Assembly (NCBI RefSeq): GCF_958295425.1
Contig: NC_081151.1
Coordinates: 8,258,618-8,322,617 of the forward strand
Length of the DNA: 64,000 nucleotides
Reading direction: 5' to 3'
From: Solea solea
Lineage: Eukaryota > Chordata > Actinopteri > Pleuronectiformes > Soleidae
The notes beneath the pieces were generated by a model that saw nothing but the letters and a program-made list of their open reading frames with translations, was not told where the DNA came from and did not search any database. The position numbers and the translations under genes were made by a program. Positions 1 to 11,335 of the stretch are shown here, in pieces. How positions within the stretch are numbered: the stretch's first letter is position 1; each line of letters opens with the position of its first letter.

Positions 1-480
1 AAAGAAAATGTGTTTTTACCTTTTCATATATATTAGGGATGTTAGAAAATATACATGCACTAAAATATCGATATTTAAATGGTATTATATTGTACAGATT
101 CTTTGAATCGCTGTATCATTATAGAATTCAATTCTTGACAGTGGTTTGTGTTGTATTTAAGACTCCAACCACTAGTTGGCAGCAGACTTTAGGCTATTTG
201 ACTCTATTCTATATTACACATAGGGCTAGTTAATGGCCAAAAAGTAATCACTATTAAACATATTTTCAAATTAGTCAATATTGTTAATTATCACAATAAA
301 TATGATGATTTAAAAGCTAGTTTTATTTGGCTCTTGGGTGAAAGTTGAAGAAACCAGTAAAATGTGACTTTAAACACTTTTATGGACACTTTTAAAAGCA
401 AAGATTTTGCATTTCTAGATAAAATGATCAAAGTTGTTACACCTCAAGGAGTGTTTGTGCATTGCATTAACATTATATTG
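1..480. other. AT-rich noncoding stretch
   Basis: This is AT-rich sequence with no gene, RNA gene or repeat that I recognise. A 64-codon open frame (39-233, +) is no longer than chance would give and has no recognisable motif. Confidence 0.6.
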
Positions 481-493
481 ATATATACATGAG

Positions 494-494
<1 letters not shown>

Positions 495-529
<35 letters not shown>

Positions 530-564
530 TGTGTATATATACATGATATATATATATATATATG
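495..564. repeat. (TA)n microsatellite with foldback core
   Basis: Two runs of alternating TA flank a short core in which CATG and its surroundings are mirrored, so the tract can fold on itself with arms of at least 11 bp (around 521-531 and 541-551). Such tracts are unstable and can form cruciforms. No function is implied. Confidence 0.9.
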
Positions 565-691
565 TGTATATATTTAATTATTGCTATTTATAACATTGTC
601 ATTATTTACTATGAGAGTTAATTTTTTTCTTAAAATAGTAAAGTTTTGGGGGTAAAACGTTGCACGTATCTCGTTATGCGTCATATTTGCG

Positions 692-703
692 TTAACGCGT
701 TAA
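692..703. promoter_or_regulatory. 12-bp palindrome TTAACGCGTTAA
   Basis: This perfect palindrome combines two GTTAA half-sites around a central CGCG. It could be a dimer-type binding site, but a 12-bp palindrome by itself is weak evidence. Confidence 0.2.
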
Positions 704-885
704 TATCGAGTATAGGTTTTGGTTGTTGTGATTCTGAGGTCTGTTGTCCACATGCAGGCGGCCATAAAAATGAGGAGGGCCTAACTCTGTCGAGACCACA
801 TCTATTCACGGCCCCGGAGCCACTGGGCGCTAAGTGGCAGCCGGAAAATCACAGCGTAGGGATCAAGCACCGGGGGAAAGAGAAC

Positions 886-895
886 CCATATAAGG
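886..895. promoter_or_regulatory. CArG box (SRF-type motif)
   Basis: CCATATAAGG matches the consensus CC(A/T)6GG bound by serum response factor. An identical decamer occurs at 43906-43915. Motif match only; occupancy is unknown. Confidence 0.3.
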
Positions 896-2160
896 GTACA
901 GTACAGCATAATGTGTTCCTTTTTAAGAAAGCTGCAGTATTATTATACGCTGAAAAAATAAAAAATCGATATCTGTCTGCTTTATCGTGCCAAATAAGTT
1001 TCTCAAGTCTTACTTTTTTTGCTTATACAAAGAGACACTTCATTATATCGGGCAAAGCCTCACCATGCATTTCTGCTGAATTTCAGGGGCAGGGCCGTTT
1101 TCCTGCAGCAATTTACACTCACACAATTATAGCGTTCTGGTGCAGATATGGTGTCGGCACCTCCTCCTTGACCTCTGCCCTTTTGCGAAGCAGTGAAAAG
1201 TGTGTTTCTTGATTAATGGCCAGCCGAGGTACGCGGCTTCAGCTCCCAAACTGAGGTGACAGTCTCCGAGGCTCTTTATGGAAATTAACTGCAAAACATA
1301 GCCAATTAGACCTGCGTTATTTAGAACGACTCAGCTTTTCACCCCGAAATGCAAGCAGCCCGGGATAAGACCTGTACATTCGCGCTGCAGCAAATTAATG
1401 TGAAGTTGGTGGCCTGCCAGTAAGCCAGTCCATCTAAAATGGGGACATTAAAAGCATGAAGGCAAGTTTTGTTTCAGCTGTAAATTACTGCACAACAGAA
1501 CACAGCGTGATTAAAGACTGGGGGGGTTTGAAAAACGCTATATATTTATTATAAAGTTGGTTGCGATCAATGTTTGTAGGACTTTTTTCTCTCTGTGTAC
1601 TTTGGAACATTTTTCCCAGGTTCTGCAGCTTTTATTCTAAATGTGTAACTTGGAATTAAGCATCTGTATGAAGTCTTTTCTCTCCACCAAACTAAAGATC
1701 CCTGAGCCTGATGCGCTGTCTTAATTTCCCCCTTTCTCAGGTCACTGCTAGAGCGACAGCATTAGAGTAAGGAGGAGGGCCCTCACTCTATGCGCAAGAA
1801 TACACTGTGGAAGTTGCAAAGGGCAGAGTCTCTAGGAAATCTACTCTTTCTTTGAAAAAATGTCACGGGAGAGATAGGAGATTGGCACCACAAAGAGCCC
1901 AAAATAGCACGGGTTGCTACGCGTTGTCAGACAAGATTTGGGCTGAGACATTGACTTTTGTTCTGCAAAGTATTGGCCCCTGAAAGGGAGATGGGAGGTG
2001 TAAAAATTGTGATTTCTCCTCTTCCCCTGGTTATGTGCGATACATTACCCCGCTGATAATGCATGCGGCTGGGACTGAGGTTTGTAACGTCACAATTATT
2101 CCTTGTCTGCAACAAATGAGGTGCACTTAGGATTGGGATAGATGTGGGAAATGGGTAAAT

Positions 2161-3137
2161 ATAGAGAGTAGTTTTTTTTTTTAGGTGAGTGGATTCAGTG
2201 GTTACAGTGGTAGTTTTTCATCAACGGTATAAAAGCTGTCAGAACCCCACTGCTTTCCCATAACTCCAGCGCGCCCAGATTCAGCAACGCTTCCTTCTGC
2301 CATCCCCATGATAACAAAGGCCCCATATATTTTATGCGGCTTTGCTCCTTGTCCACATAATAGGATTATGTATAATAATTTCTACTAATTTACAAAAACA
2401 AATCACATGGCACAGCTTAAGAGTTTGCCAATCATTTCTCCATAGCTGATAGATCAAAGTGAAGAGCAGGGACCGCAGAGCCTGGCAGTAGGTTGACCCT
2501 GGTCAGGCATTTTTAATGAAAGGGTTAATCTCTTCAGAGGTGACCATTCAGGAGCAAGCAGTGTGACCAAATGAAGAATTCAGGTCTGGGATAAGAGGGA
2601 GAATAGTGGTTTTGAGGGTGCTGTTGGGTGACAGCAAGGGAGGCCCTGAGGAAAAACTGTGTGCTGCTTCCCTATAGCACCCTGTCAAAAAGAAAGAGAA
2701 AGAAGTCAGGCAGTTTGGAGAACCTATATGGCTTACAGGCCCATGGCTGTTTCATACATGACTACATACATGTAGATTAAGAAATTCTCTGCCCATAATT
2801 TGCCCAAAAACGCGGTTAGGAGTAATCGGATACACGTTCCCAGTTAGTCCAACTGTTGTTCTCCTCCAAAAGTACCTGCATGCACTTAAGAATCCTGGCA
2901 GTTTAAGGATAAACTTTGTTGTGAAGCACCTCTTGTGCTACTGTAAGCACACTTGCCCTCTTCTGAGTAATTAGACTTGAATACCGTCCAAAAGGAAAGA
3001 GGGAGAGGGAGAAAGAGAGAGAGACGGAGAATAAAAAAAAAGATGCTTTTATAAATGTATAAGCCTTGGCTGGTTAAGGAGGTTTAGAAATCTCATCATG
3101 ACAGTGGTAAAATGGGCCTCTTAGTAATTAGGAACAA
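2161..3137. other. Noncoding stretch, no feature recognised
   Basis: This holds a GA-rich patch at about 2998-3030 and a TCF/LEF-like AGATCAAAG near 2452-2460. I see no gene, RNA gene or transposon. Confidence 0.55.
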
Positions 3138-3257
3138 ATGAAATTGCTTATCACTTACCGAGTTACTGTGCCAGCCATTTGGCTGTGTTCAGAGGGATTA
3201 ATCAGAGGGCTATTGACATTACATTGTTCCACAATTATCATTCATACGCTTTATGGT

Positions 3258-3298
3258 AATTGGGCACTTTTTTTTTTTTTCTTCTTCTCTTCCACAGA
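3258..3298 (+). other. Strong 3'-splice-site-like tract, probably a decoy
   Basis: A long T-rich and CT-rich run is followed by TTCCACAG and then AGGAATTAAGG, resembling a textbook acceptor. The following frame (to 3374) has no recognisable protein, and no paired donor was identified, so a chance match is more likely than an exon. Confidence 0.15.
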
Positions 3299-3429
3299 GG
3301 AATTAAGGTGCCTGCGTAATTCCAGACAAAATGAACATATGCAAACACAAACATTAATCAAATTCCTGAAATAACGCAGCAACATTCCAGCTGCTGATAA
3401 TCACACAGTGACATTACTGTGAGTGAAAT

Positions 3430-4160
3430 GTTGAAAAGGAAGCCTATCAGTTTTCTCTGAAATGCCACGTTAATAATTAATTCACAACAGTGAGTTGATG
3501 ACATATTTGTGTCTAAATTAACCAGCGGGGGCTCCGCGCACCATTATCTAAATGTTTGTTGGCTGGAAACGTGAAAAGAACGGATTCATTATCAACACGT
3601 TTATTGTGCGAAATTAACAATTCATGTGCGATTTCTCCATAAGGTCGGCTGCCCCGTTGCATTACGCGGCCTCTAATGAGAATAAGAGCAAACCGCAGGG
3701 CAACGTTGGCGCAATAAAGCCCGGCGAACCACACTTTGTTTTCCGAAATGCAATCAAAAGTAAGATGCGGTAACTCCTCCCCTGTGCTCTTTTTTTTCCA
3801 ATACCTTTACCGCAACATGTGAAAATTACATGTCATTGTTCTAATGGCCCTGGGGGGGTGGGTTGATAAAGGGAGACTTTGCCTAATGCTTCCATAAATG
3901 TGTTAGGCAAAGTCCAACAGGATGTAATTGCATCTAATATATTTACAGAGGATTGATTTCCCTCCCACGATCCACCCACCAGGCAGCAACAAGCTGCGGT
4001 CACTTCACCCGGGTCACAAAGGACGAGTTCTCTTTCCACTCTGTCCTCTTTACGCCAAGTAACAAGGCCGAGCCACAGGGACTATGGAAAGTATTAAGGT
4101 GCAGCTTAATTAGGTAATTAGTCAAAGGCCATGACGATCCCTAGGAGGCGAATACCTGTG
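3430..4160. promoter_or_regulatory. Candidate conserved noncoding element cluster
   Basis: Non-repetitive sequence with several homeodomain-type cores: TTAATAATTAATT at 3470-3482 and CTTAATTAGGTAATTAG at 4105-4121, the latter followed directly by TCAAAGG. A section around 3525-3740 is unusually CpG-containing for intergenic fish DNA. There is no credible open frame. The texture resembles vertebrate developmental enhancers. This is inference; only cross-species alignment can show conservation. Confidence 0.35.
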
Positions 4161-5358
4161 ACCTCTTGATCCTAGAGTTCTTAACACATGTCTGGTGACT
4201 GTACAGGAAAGAGCGTCACCTTAGTCAAACAGCCAATGTTTTTTTATTTATTCATTACTCTTCTTCTTTTTTGGATTTAATTACTCCCTCACTGCAGTAA
4301 TTGGCCTGCCCCCGTCTTCCCTGAAGAAAAATAAACCTTTGGCAAACTCGAAGCACTTAACTCCGAGAACGAAGTTCCTGAGAATTGACACAGGCAGTGA
4401 GAAAGCATGAGAATGGGGAAAGGGATGGAGGAAACTAACCAGGTTGATATTTTTTCACTCTCCCATCCCTTTCTTTTCTTTTTATCAGGTTACGTGACTG
4501 GAGGCTTCATTAATCACCAGCTCGACAGCCTCTGCCAGGGGGAACTAACTGCATTTGGCCCAATTAGGCGCTGTAGAGACAATAGGAACAGCACAAGTTG
4601 TGCCTCTATGCCAGGAGCCAAGCGTTGCCTCCCTGTCATTACCTAGAGAAAGGGAAGAATTAACCCCTACCAGCTTCCCTGCTTTCCTCCATTGATCCGA
4701 GGCTTTTGTGGTGTCCCTGGAGCACGCCAGACAATTACAGATATTATTACATCTGCATTGATTTTTTTAAAGAGAGCAGAGTGTCTCCAAGCAATTAAAA
4801 AAATTACAGTTCGGAAGTGGGCCAATTAAAATGCCCCCAGCCCTGGAGAATGGCAGCAGTGTTGGTAGGAATGGAGAGGGATGGACATGACTGTCAGAAT
4901 GTTGCCTTTTCTTTTCTTTTCTTTTTCAATAGACAATAGTGTGCAATTTCACACGTGCTTATGCAACAGGACACATGCACAGGCGCATGTCCTTTGTTAC
5001 GGCAAAACAAGAGCTTGAATGTTGCTTTACTGTCAAGGAAAATTACATTTTTTTCATCGAAATACATTGGGGGGGAAAAAAGGCTTAACGTTTTTAAGTT
5101 GATTGATTAGTAAAAACTGTAAAAAGAGATGCTGAAAATCTGACCATTCCTCTTTTGAAATTTAGCATCAGTTGACCACTGATAACTGTAATTAATATGT
5201 TGTTCATTCAAGTTTCGGTACATAATATCTTCCCTAATCTCACTTTTAACTGAAACTAGTTTGCCGAACACACATTGTCATTTGAATATCGGACACGTTC
5301 GGGTAAATGACTTAGGATTTCTGTCCTGGCGTCATCGTGTGTCATCACACCTCCTGTC
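4161..5358. promoter_or_regulatory. Noncoding, includes TAAT-rich candidate element at 4480-4850
   Basis: The section 4480-4850 has TTCATTAATCACC, CCAATTAGGCGC and CCAATTAAAATG, so it is plausible regulatory sequence. A (CTTTT)n-like pyrimidine patch lies at about 4908-4927. No gene is seen in this stretch. Confidence 0.25.
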
Positions 5359-6560
5359 TCATAAATACCGTGGTATCATACCTTTTTCATTTGTGCGACT
5401 AAAACTATCTCTTCTATCTAAGTCTAAGTCTATCTCTTGACCCTTTTTCTCTCCCGCTGTCACGAACGCGTCCTCCCGCCCATGTTTCACTTGGACCTTG
5501 GTGTCGCTTTTACCCTTGGAGCAAAGTTGGCCTTTAACCATGGCCATCTGACCAGACTTCCTGAAACCACAAAGAAAGAGAGAGAGTGCTAATTGGAGCT
5601 TTGAGTAGATGGAAGACTGGCTGTGTAGAGATAAGGGCTCAATGTGATGCAAATGAAGCCTGCATCCAGAGGCTGCACGGTCTCCTTAGGGCCTATTGTT
5701 TTCATGCTCTGTAATTAGAGATCGGGTAGGAATTCCCGCGTATTATTGCCGTGTTTGGTTGTTGACTAAAAACGCACACACTTGGACTCACCTTGGAGTG
5801 CTTTGACTTGAGCAGGTGTGCTTTGGGATTATTCAAACCAGTTTATGATTTAGGAAGTAAACAGTGCATCCAAATAAGAACGATGAAAGACACAGCGGCA
5901 CCTGGAAACCAAAACAGAGAGAGAGTGCATTTTAAATTAAAACCACTTTTGGCAAACGGAGAAGGGACAATCCAAGTGTGGTTCTGAGCTGCACTCGTTT
6001 TATCACCTGACACTCTGCATGCGTTTGAAGTGGAAAAATCGCTGTGTCTTTAATCCATGGAACATTCAAATAAGTTTATTTCTCTCAGATTAAAAGCAGT
6101 AACAATAGCAGGCTGCTGAAAACAAACAAATGGCGACGAGGCTGAGGTTTCGGCTTACGAGTAATCTCCCCCATACATTGTGGTCTGTTTCATTAACTGA
6201 AATGTATTATTATTGTTTATCTTTTGAGGTCCCTGATAAAAAAAAAAAAAAACCCAGCCATGCTTCCTCCTTGGATTACAGAGTTAGAAAGGTTTCAGGG
6301 GTGGCTTGCCAGTGTAATCCACTAAATTATTTTCCCACAACAACATACGCCGGAACATGGGAGAAAAAAAAAAGAGGGACTTTTCAACAACCTGAACACC
6401 ACAGTGCATTTCATTAGCACTAATTTCAGAAAATAATCATCAAAAGGGAAAGGAGTTTGGGACTGGGGTGTGTTTATAGAACATTCCTGGAAGCTGTGAT
6501 GATGCGTCGTCTCACGTGATCCTAAAATAGGGAAATGAAAATACTGGACACTGCTTCCTT
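5359..6560. other. Noncoding stretch, no gene seen
   Basis: Mixed sequence. A SOX-type CCTATTGTTTT followed by a TAATTA-type core lies around 5690-5720. Poly-A runs are at about 6238-6252 and 6365-6373. A 97-codon antisense frame (5359-5652) has no recognisable product. Confidence 0.5.
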
Positions 6561-8000
6561 AAACTTAAATGGGCCACCACAGCTGGTCTGATTTTTAAAG
6601 TGTGGCATGGGTCATCTACAAACCACACTGGTCGACCTTTAGCCACCTGATTTTACACGTAGTAACTGGTTTGTTGTGACAGCTCGACTTAAGCACATGC
6701 TTTTGTGCATTTTATCGTATAAATGGTGCTTATACTTCACCGATCATGTTTGGCTGGGTTGTGCATCTGACCTTTTCCCCGTTTGACACTTTTCCTGTGT
6801 GACATAAAATGTTAAATAAATGTTAAATCTTTAGCTCTCACACTTACACATCATCAGTTGAAGTAAATATGAAGTCAACTTCCGAAAGAAAAAACATTGG
6901 CTGATAACCAGTTGAGCTTGTCTGTGTCCATACAGATTAGCCAATCCTCACATTCCACCAGTGGATTAGGAGGGCCGGGAGAAGCTGCGTTATTTTGGCA
7001 GACTGAATATACTGTGACATAAAAGAGACATTTGGATCAGCTTGAAATAAAATATCCAAAAAAATCCACCTGGAATTGTCGCATTGGGTCCTTTTCAGGT
7101 AGCCGACTATAAAAGCTATTGGTTACAATTCAGCTGTTGTGGATTTATGATGAAGGAATGGAGCCAAACCAAAGCTATGCAGAGAATATTCCTTTGGGAT
7201 TTATTCAGACTATATGCAGTGATCAGACAGCTATGACTCACATTTACACTTTTAGCTCACAATCATTCATAACAGTCACCTCTGAGAAAGCACCCCCCCC
7301 CCACACACTGAAGTGAAACACCCCCGAAATCATTAAAATTTAAATAAAATGATGTGACCTGCCTTTCTCGACAGTCAGTGTGATGACACGCTCTCAGATC
7401 CCGCGTGCAGGGGTTTGAATGTGGTGAAATGTAAATGACTGGATGCACGGAGGCCCAAATGGGAAGCTAGATTCTACATGGGTCAAAGACAGGAAGACTA
7501 TAGAAGCGAGATAACCGTAGAGAGGGAGGAGGGAGAGACTCTTACTTGAACTTTAACAGCGGACACACCGTGCCACTTGCATTATGGTGACTGTTGCATC
7601 AAGGGGCCCTTTTTTCAATGTGCACCCCAGGATTTTTGGGCTTCCCGAAAAGCAGAATCACCCACAGATTTAAGACTGCTAACGTGTGTCGCAGAATCAG
7701 ATATCAGATGAGTCGAGGGAGAAAATATACGACGAGTTTTAAAACGTCATCCGATTCTATGTATGAAAAATGTGAAAACGCACTAGTTGGGTATTGTGCA
7801 AGGTATCCAATTCATGCCCGAAGCTTGTGTTTATGTCATGCACTTCGCCCTTTTACTGCCTGTCAGTGCCATTATACACACGCATTTCATTCATGGTGTC
7901 TGACACGTCTTGCTCTATCAGTCTGCTGAAACGCATACTCTGTGTTCCCTCCAAGCTCAAAGCTGCCTTTTAATAGCAACGATGCCTCCTTGTTAGCCAA
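6561..8000. other. Noncoding stretch, no feature recognised
   Basis: Ordinary sequence of moderate AT content with a short C/CA run at about 7290-7310. Open frames here (the largest is 111 codons at 7594-7929, +) carry no domain I recognise. Confidence 0.55.
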
Positions 8001-8215
8001 GAAAAAAGGTCATGCGATTGGATTTCCGAGCTCTGGAAATCCCTAGGTATTTACCTCAAACATGGAGTGTGCCTCACCCCTCCCAGCTCACCTTTCATTT
8101 TCTCTAACTGCACCCATGCTGGTTTGTCAACCATAGACAGGATCAATTAATCTGCTCCGAACAGCATGGAAGATTTAAATTGTCCACACACACAGGCATG
8201 TGGCCGAAAAGTCCA

Positions 8216-8268
8216 TTTTGTCTATTTATAGTCCTCGTCACTTAGTGCTGCGAGGACTGTAGACAAAA
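8216..8268. other. Imperfect hairpin
   Basis: Nine bases (8216-8224) pair with 8260-8268 and eight bases (AGTCCTCG, 8230-8237) pair with 8251-8258. The arms are separated by a 5:1 internal bulge and closed by a 13-nt loop. The loop itself contains CACTTAGTG, which can pair CAC with GTG. The whole is about 53 nt, short for a microRNA precursor. It could be a structured RNA, a protein-binding inverted repeat or chance. Confidence 0.35.
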
Positions 8269-8796
8269 GCTTGTCAATTAAAAATAGACGGACCCAATCA
8301 TCTTTTTCATAGCTATGTATTACAATCAGTAGTTTTCCTCACAAAGTCTTGTGCACTTCAGTCTCCCAAAGATAGACATTTAACTCGGCACGTCCAATTT
8401 ATTCATGTCAGAAATGAACAGGATGCACGCGGTAACTGCTGTGAACATTCCGCACCGTTGTCTTATGTATAAAGGAGAGAGCGAGACCACGTTGTTTTCC
8501 TTCAATCTCGGCAGCGCAGAGGAAGATGAAAAAGAACTTGGTGATTTGTGACTCATTCCTTTCTTCTGCCTAGAAACGGGGCAGGTACTGCAGCGTGAGA
8601 TCCGCGCAGAAGCCCCCGAAGCCAGCAAGTGCCAAGCCGTGTCAAAAATGACATGCATCTCCTGTTTCCATGTCATGCCATGCATGTGATGTGATGGGCG
8701 AATGAAGGCAGTTCCTGCAGAGAATCGTAGGGGGTCATTATTAAGCCTCTTAAATTAGCGCCCCCTCCTCACACAGCCCTTGCAATTTTCCAGGAT

Positions 8797-8797
<1 letters not shown>
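8269..8797. other. Noncoding stretch, no gene seen
   Basis: Non-repetitive sequence leading into the CA microsatellite. A 101-codon antisense frame (8380-8685) has no recognisable motif. Confidence 0.5.

Positions 8798-8841
<44 letters not shown>
8798..8841. repeat. (CA)n microsatellite, about 22 units
   Basis: This is an uninterrupted CA dinucleotide array, likely to vary in length between individuals and able to adopt Z-DNA. Confidence 0.97.
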
Positions 8842-8842
<1 letters not shown>

Positions 8843-9730
8843 GCTGAACTCAACACATCAGAATTGACAAAGAAAATCTCCTCTAAAGTTTACTTGCAGC
8901 AAACTCATTTCAGATGTGATTGAATTGCACCTGTACGGCGCGACCCGTTTAAACCGAGAGTCACTGCGCGGACGCCGCGAGAACCCATTTAAGCAGAACC
9001 ATGTTGTTAGCTGGCTATAGACTGTGCCGATTGCATGTCCTGTGCGGTGCAATTTACATGTCTCTCCATCACACTCACTTATATGGTTCAACTCACAGGA
9101 GCGCTACCGGTTAGATCACCCGTGGGGGAGGGGAGATGAAGAACAGCACCGGTGTAATACCATATGTATGTGCACTGCAGAGGTATAGAGTGGGTGGCAA
9201 CAGCAGCACAAAGCTTAACCTCCATTACCCCTGGACACAATCCTCAATGAAACACAAATGACACCATGAGAAACCTGGCTGTGGAAATGGACTGCTTCTG
9301 GTTCTTCTCCTCCCCTTTTTGATAGGCAGGATCCACCACTTCAGCATCCTCCTGGTCCATCTATAGACTCCTCATTTTCCCCCCAGATTAAAAAGACCTC
9401 GGCCCCAAGGTCATCCTCCAAAGGAGTGGCTGCTTTCCCTCGGGAGAGAACAACTTTCTTTTCCTAATCACACCTTTTGTCTCACTTTTACTCCACTCCC
9501 TCCCAGTCCTCTGTGTTTGGATCTATGCATCACAGTGTTTTCCCCCCGCTCTCTGCTCCACTATCGTGTATATGTATATTTACAAGAGTGCACATAACTG
9601 GTGTCTGGGGAAGGGTAAGGAGCAGTGGGGAAGGGAAGCCATTAGGGGAATAAAGAGAGGTGCTGCCTCACAGCCGAGCTTCACAGACCAGTGGAGCAAA
9701 TCAAATTGGGTCTTGTTCTGCGGTAGGAGA
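8842..9730. other. Noncoding stretch with a small CpG-dense patch
   Basis: About ten CpGs fall within 60 bp around 8935-8995 in otherwise CpG-poor sequence. The rest is unremarkable. No gene is seen. Confidence 0.5.
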
Positions 9731-9742
9731 CACACACACACA

Positions 9743-9775
<33 letters not shown>
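9731..9775. repeat. (CA)n microsatellite with one interruption
   Basis: A CA array with a single T interruption at 9744. Short open frames on both strands here are produced by the repeat and are not genes. Confidence 0.96.
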
Positions 9776-9778
<3 letters not shown>

Positions 9779-10293
9779 CTCGGTGACAGTGGTGGAGGCG
9801 CACAGCTGACAGCAGGGCATCTGGGACGTAGCAGGGCTGGGCATGTCTACGGCTGGCCCACTAAGGGATCGAGCCATGACCCACAACTCTCCTGAGCCAC
9901 AGGTGAGCTCATTTTGGAGGGATTAATGTGCGAAGACGTTTAACAGTTGGATACGAAATGAAGTTTATGATCAATTTATGTAGCATGGCGGATCATTGTT
10001 TTTTTTTTCCTCTCTGTATAATTTCTGTGTTGGACTCATTTTCAAATTTCTATAAAAATGAACGCTGTGTTCCAATTAAACTCAATTTGTGATTTGACCA
10101 TCGCCGTGACAGTTTTTGTTCACACCCGCAATCACTTTACAAGGTGTCCACTATCATCAGTTTTCCTCTAAATTGGAACGTTATTTACAAAAGTGACATA
10201 CACCTCAAGGAAATGTTTACTGATATTATGAATCAGGTGAGAAATTTTCCATAGTCTTCCATTCAATTCAAGTTCTTTCAGCAGCCTTTGAAG
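9776..10293. other. Noncoding stretch, no feature recognised
   Basis: Contains a donor-like ACAG|GTGAGC at about 9899-9906 with no supportable exon upstream, and a poly-T run near 9999-10007. Nothing else is recognised. Confidence 0.45.
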
Positions 10294-10311
10294 TTGCCCC
10301 CTGGTGGCCAA
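10294..10311 (-). promoter_or_regulatory. Strong CTCF-like motif
   Basis: Read on the minus strand the site is TTTGGCCACCAGGGGGCAAC. This matches the vertebrate CTCF consensus (GCCACCAGGGGGC core) at every core position. CTCF sites of this strength often mark insulators or loop anchors, and orientation matters for looping. The site sits in a 137-codon antisense open frame that I consider spurious. Motif match only; binding is inferred. Confidence 0.5.
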
Positions 10312-11084
10312 ATCCTCCTCCTCTCCTACCTTTGTAGGCTTCAATTTTCTGATTTGTATTGATCTTCCCAGCAATACCCACTTGTTTAATCTTGTCTTCT
10401 TACTGTTTGCCCACGTTTTTGTTGTTAGCTCAGAAATGACGTTCGGAACCAAAGTCAACAAAAAAAGCTGCCAGGAAATGTACAGTGGACTATCATAAAA
10501 AACACATGCCATATATTGCTGATGACATCCCCCGTGACAGTTTTTATCGCAAGTAGCAATATCCATCCACCCTCTCTGCACTAATACCTCATTTATAACT
10601 GCTCAAATCCTCCTTTCCTGTAATGCTCTGAATGAGATTTAAGTTATTAGCTGGCTCATAGCAAAGCAGAAGAATTGGCAGAGGACTCCAGGTAAAGGGC
10701 ACTAAAGTTAATGAAAAATGAGATGGAGAGTCATTCTCAGGGCTTTAGTTTTATTAGAAATACATGGTAATGGCACCAAAACCTTAGTCAACATAATGTT
10801 CACTGCCATCCATATGATACCAATGCCTGTGGGGCACAATTCATCCATAGAGAAATAAAGGGAGAGGAGTAAAAAAAAAAAAAAAAATACATGCAATGCT
10901 TACACTTCATTCACTTTCTCGAAAAGGATTACATCCACAAATCACTTTTGCTCAATTCATTACACGTCTGCAAAGAGGGGGCAGATGTGTGATGGATGGT
11001 TGTCTGCAAATGGACTTGTCGGTAATAGAAAAATGCACACACTTTAATTAAAGAGCGCTGGACAAGTGGATCCAGAATGGATTT
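10312..11084. other. Noncoding stretch, no gene seen
   Basis: Ordinary sequence with a poly-A run at about 10870-10887. The antisense 137-codon frame (10168-10581) lacks known motifs. Confidence 0.5.
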
Positions 11085-11097
11085 GGGGGGGGGGGGG
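11085..11097. repeat. Poly-G run (13 G)
   Basis: Homopolymer tract; its exact length is prone to sequencing error. Confidence 0.9.
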
Positions 11098-11277
11098 TGT
11101 CTCCTCTCCACATCTGCATGGCCAGCCACTGTTATACACTACATCACATGGATCAGTGAGAGAAAGCAGTATATGCAGTGTATTTAGGGTACAGTTCAGT
11201 GACTGAGAAAACAAAACTGATTTGACTAAAGTGAGCAGTGAATGACATTAGGTATTATTTATGTGGAAAGAATTTCT

Positions 11278-11330
11278 CTCTCTCTACATATATATGGTAT
11301 ATGTGTGTATATGTATATATATATATACAC
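11278..11330. repeat. CT/TA/GT-rich simple sequence
   Basis: Short CT, TA and TG runs lie directly against the left end of the foldback repeat. It is at the point where the repeat appears truncated. Confidence 0.75.
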
Positions 11331-11335
11331 ATAAT

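Larger units (their letters stand above)
565..2160. other. Noncoding block, possible regulatory sequence
   Basis: The sequence is complex and of moderate GC, with no repeat recognised. Visible short motifs are a 12-bp palindrome TTAACGCGTTAA at 692-703, a perfect CArG box at 886-895, and AACGTCAC (a CRE half-site type motif) at 2086-2093. It also contains the longest + strand open frame of the window (646-1212, 188 codons), which I do not accept as a gene because it has no recognisable domain or exon context. The regulatory reading is inference from texture. Confidence 0.35.

Noticed and set aside
646..1212. 188-codon open frame on +
   Set aside because: No domain, signal peptide or repeat structure is recognisable, and there is no exon-like context. 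Single frames of this length occur by chance in 64 kb on six frames.
9896..9910. Splice-donor-like ACAG|GTGAGC
   Set aside because: The upstream frame is built on a CA microsatellite and is not a plausible exon.
10168..10581. 137-codon open frame on -
   Set aside because: No known domain; it overlaps the CTCF-like site and has no splice or start context.
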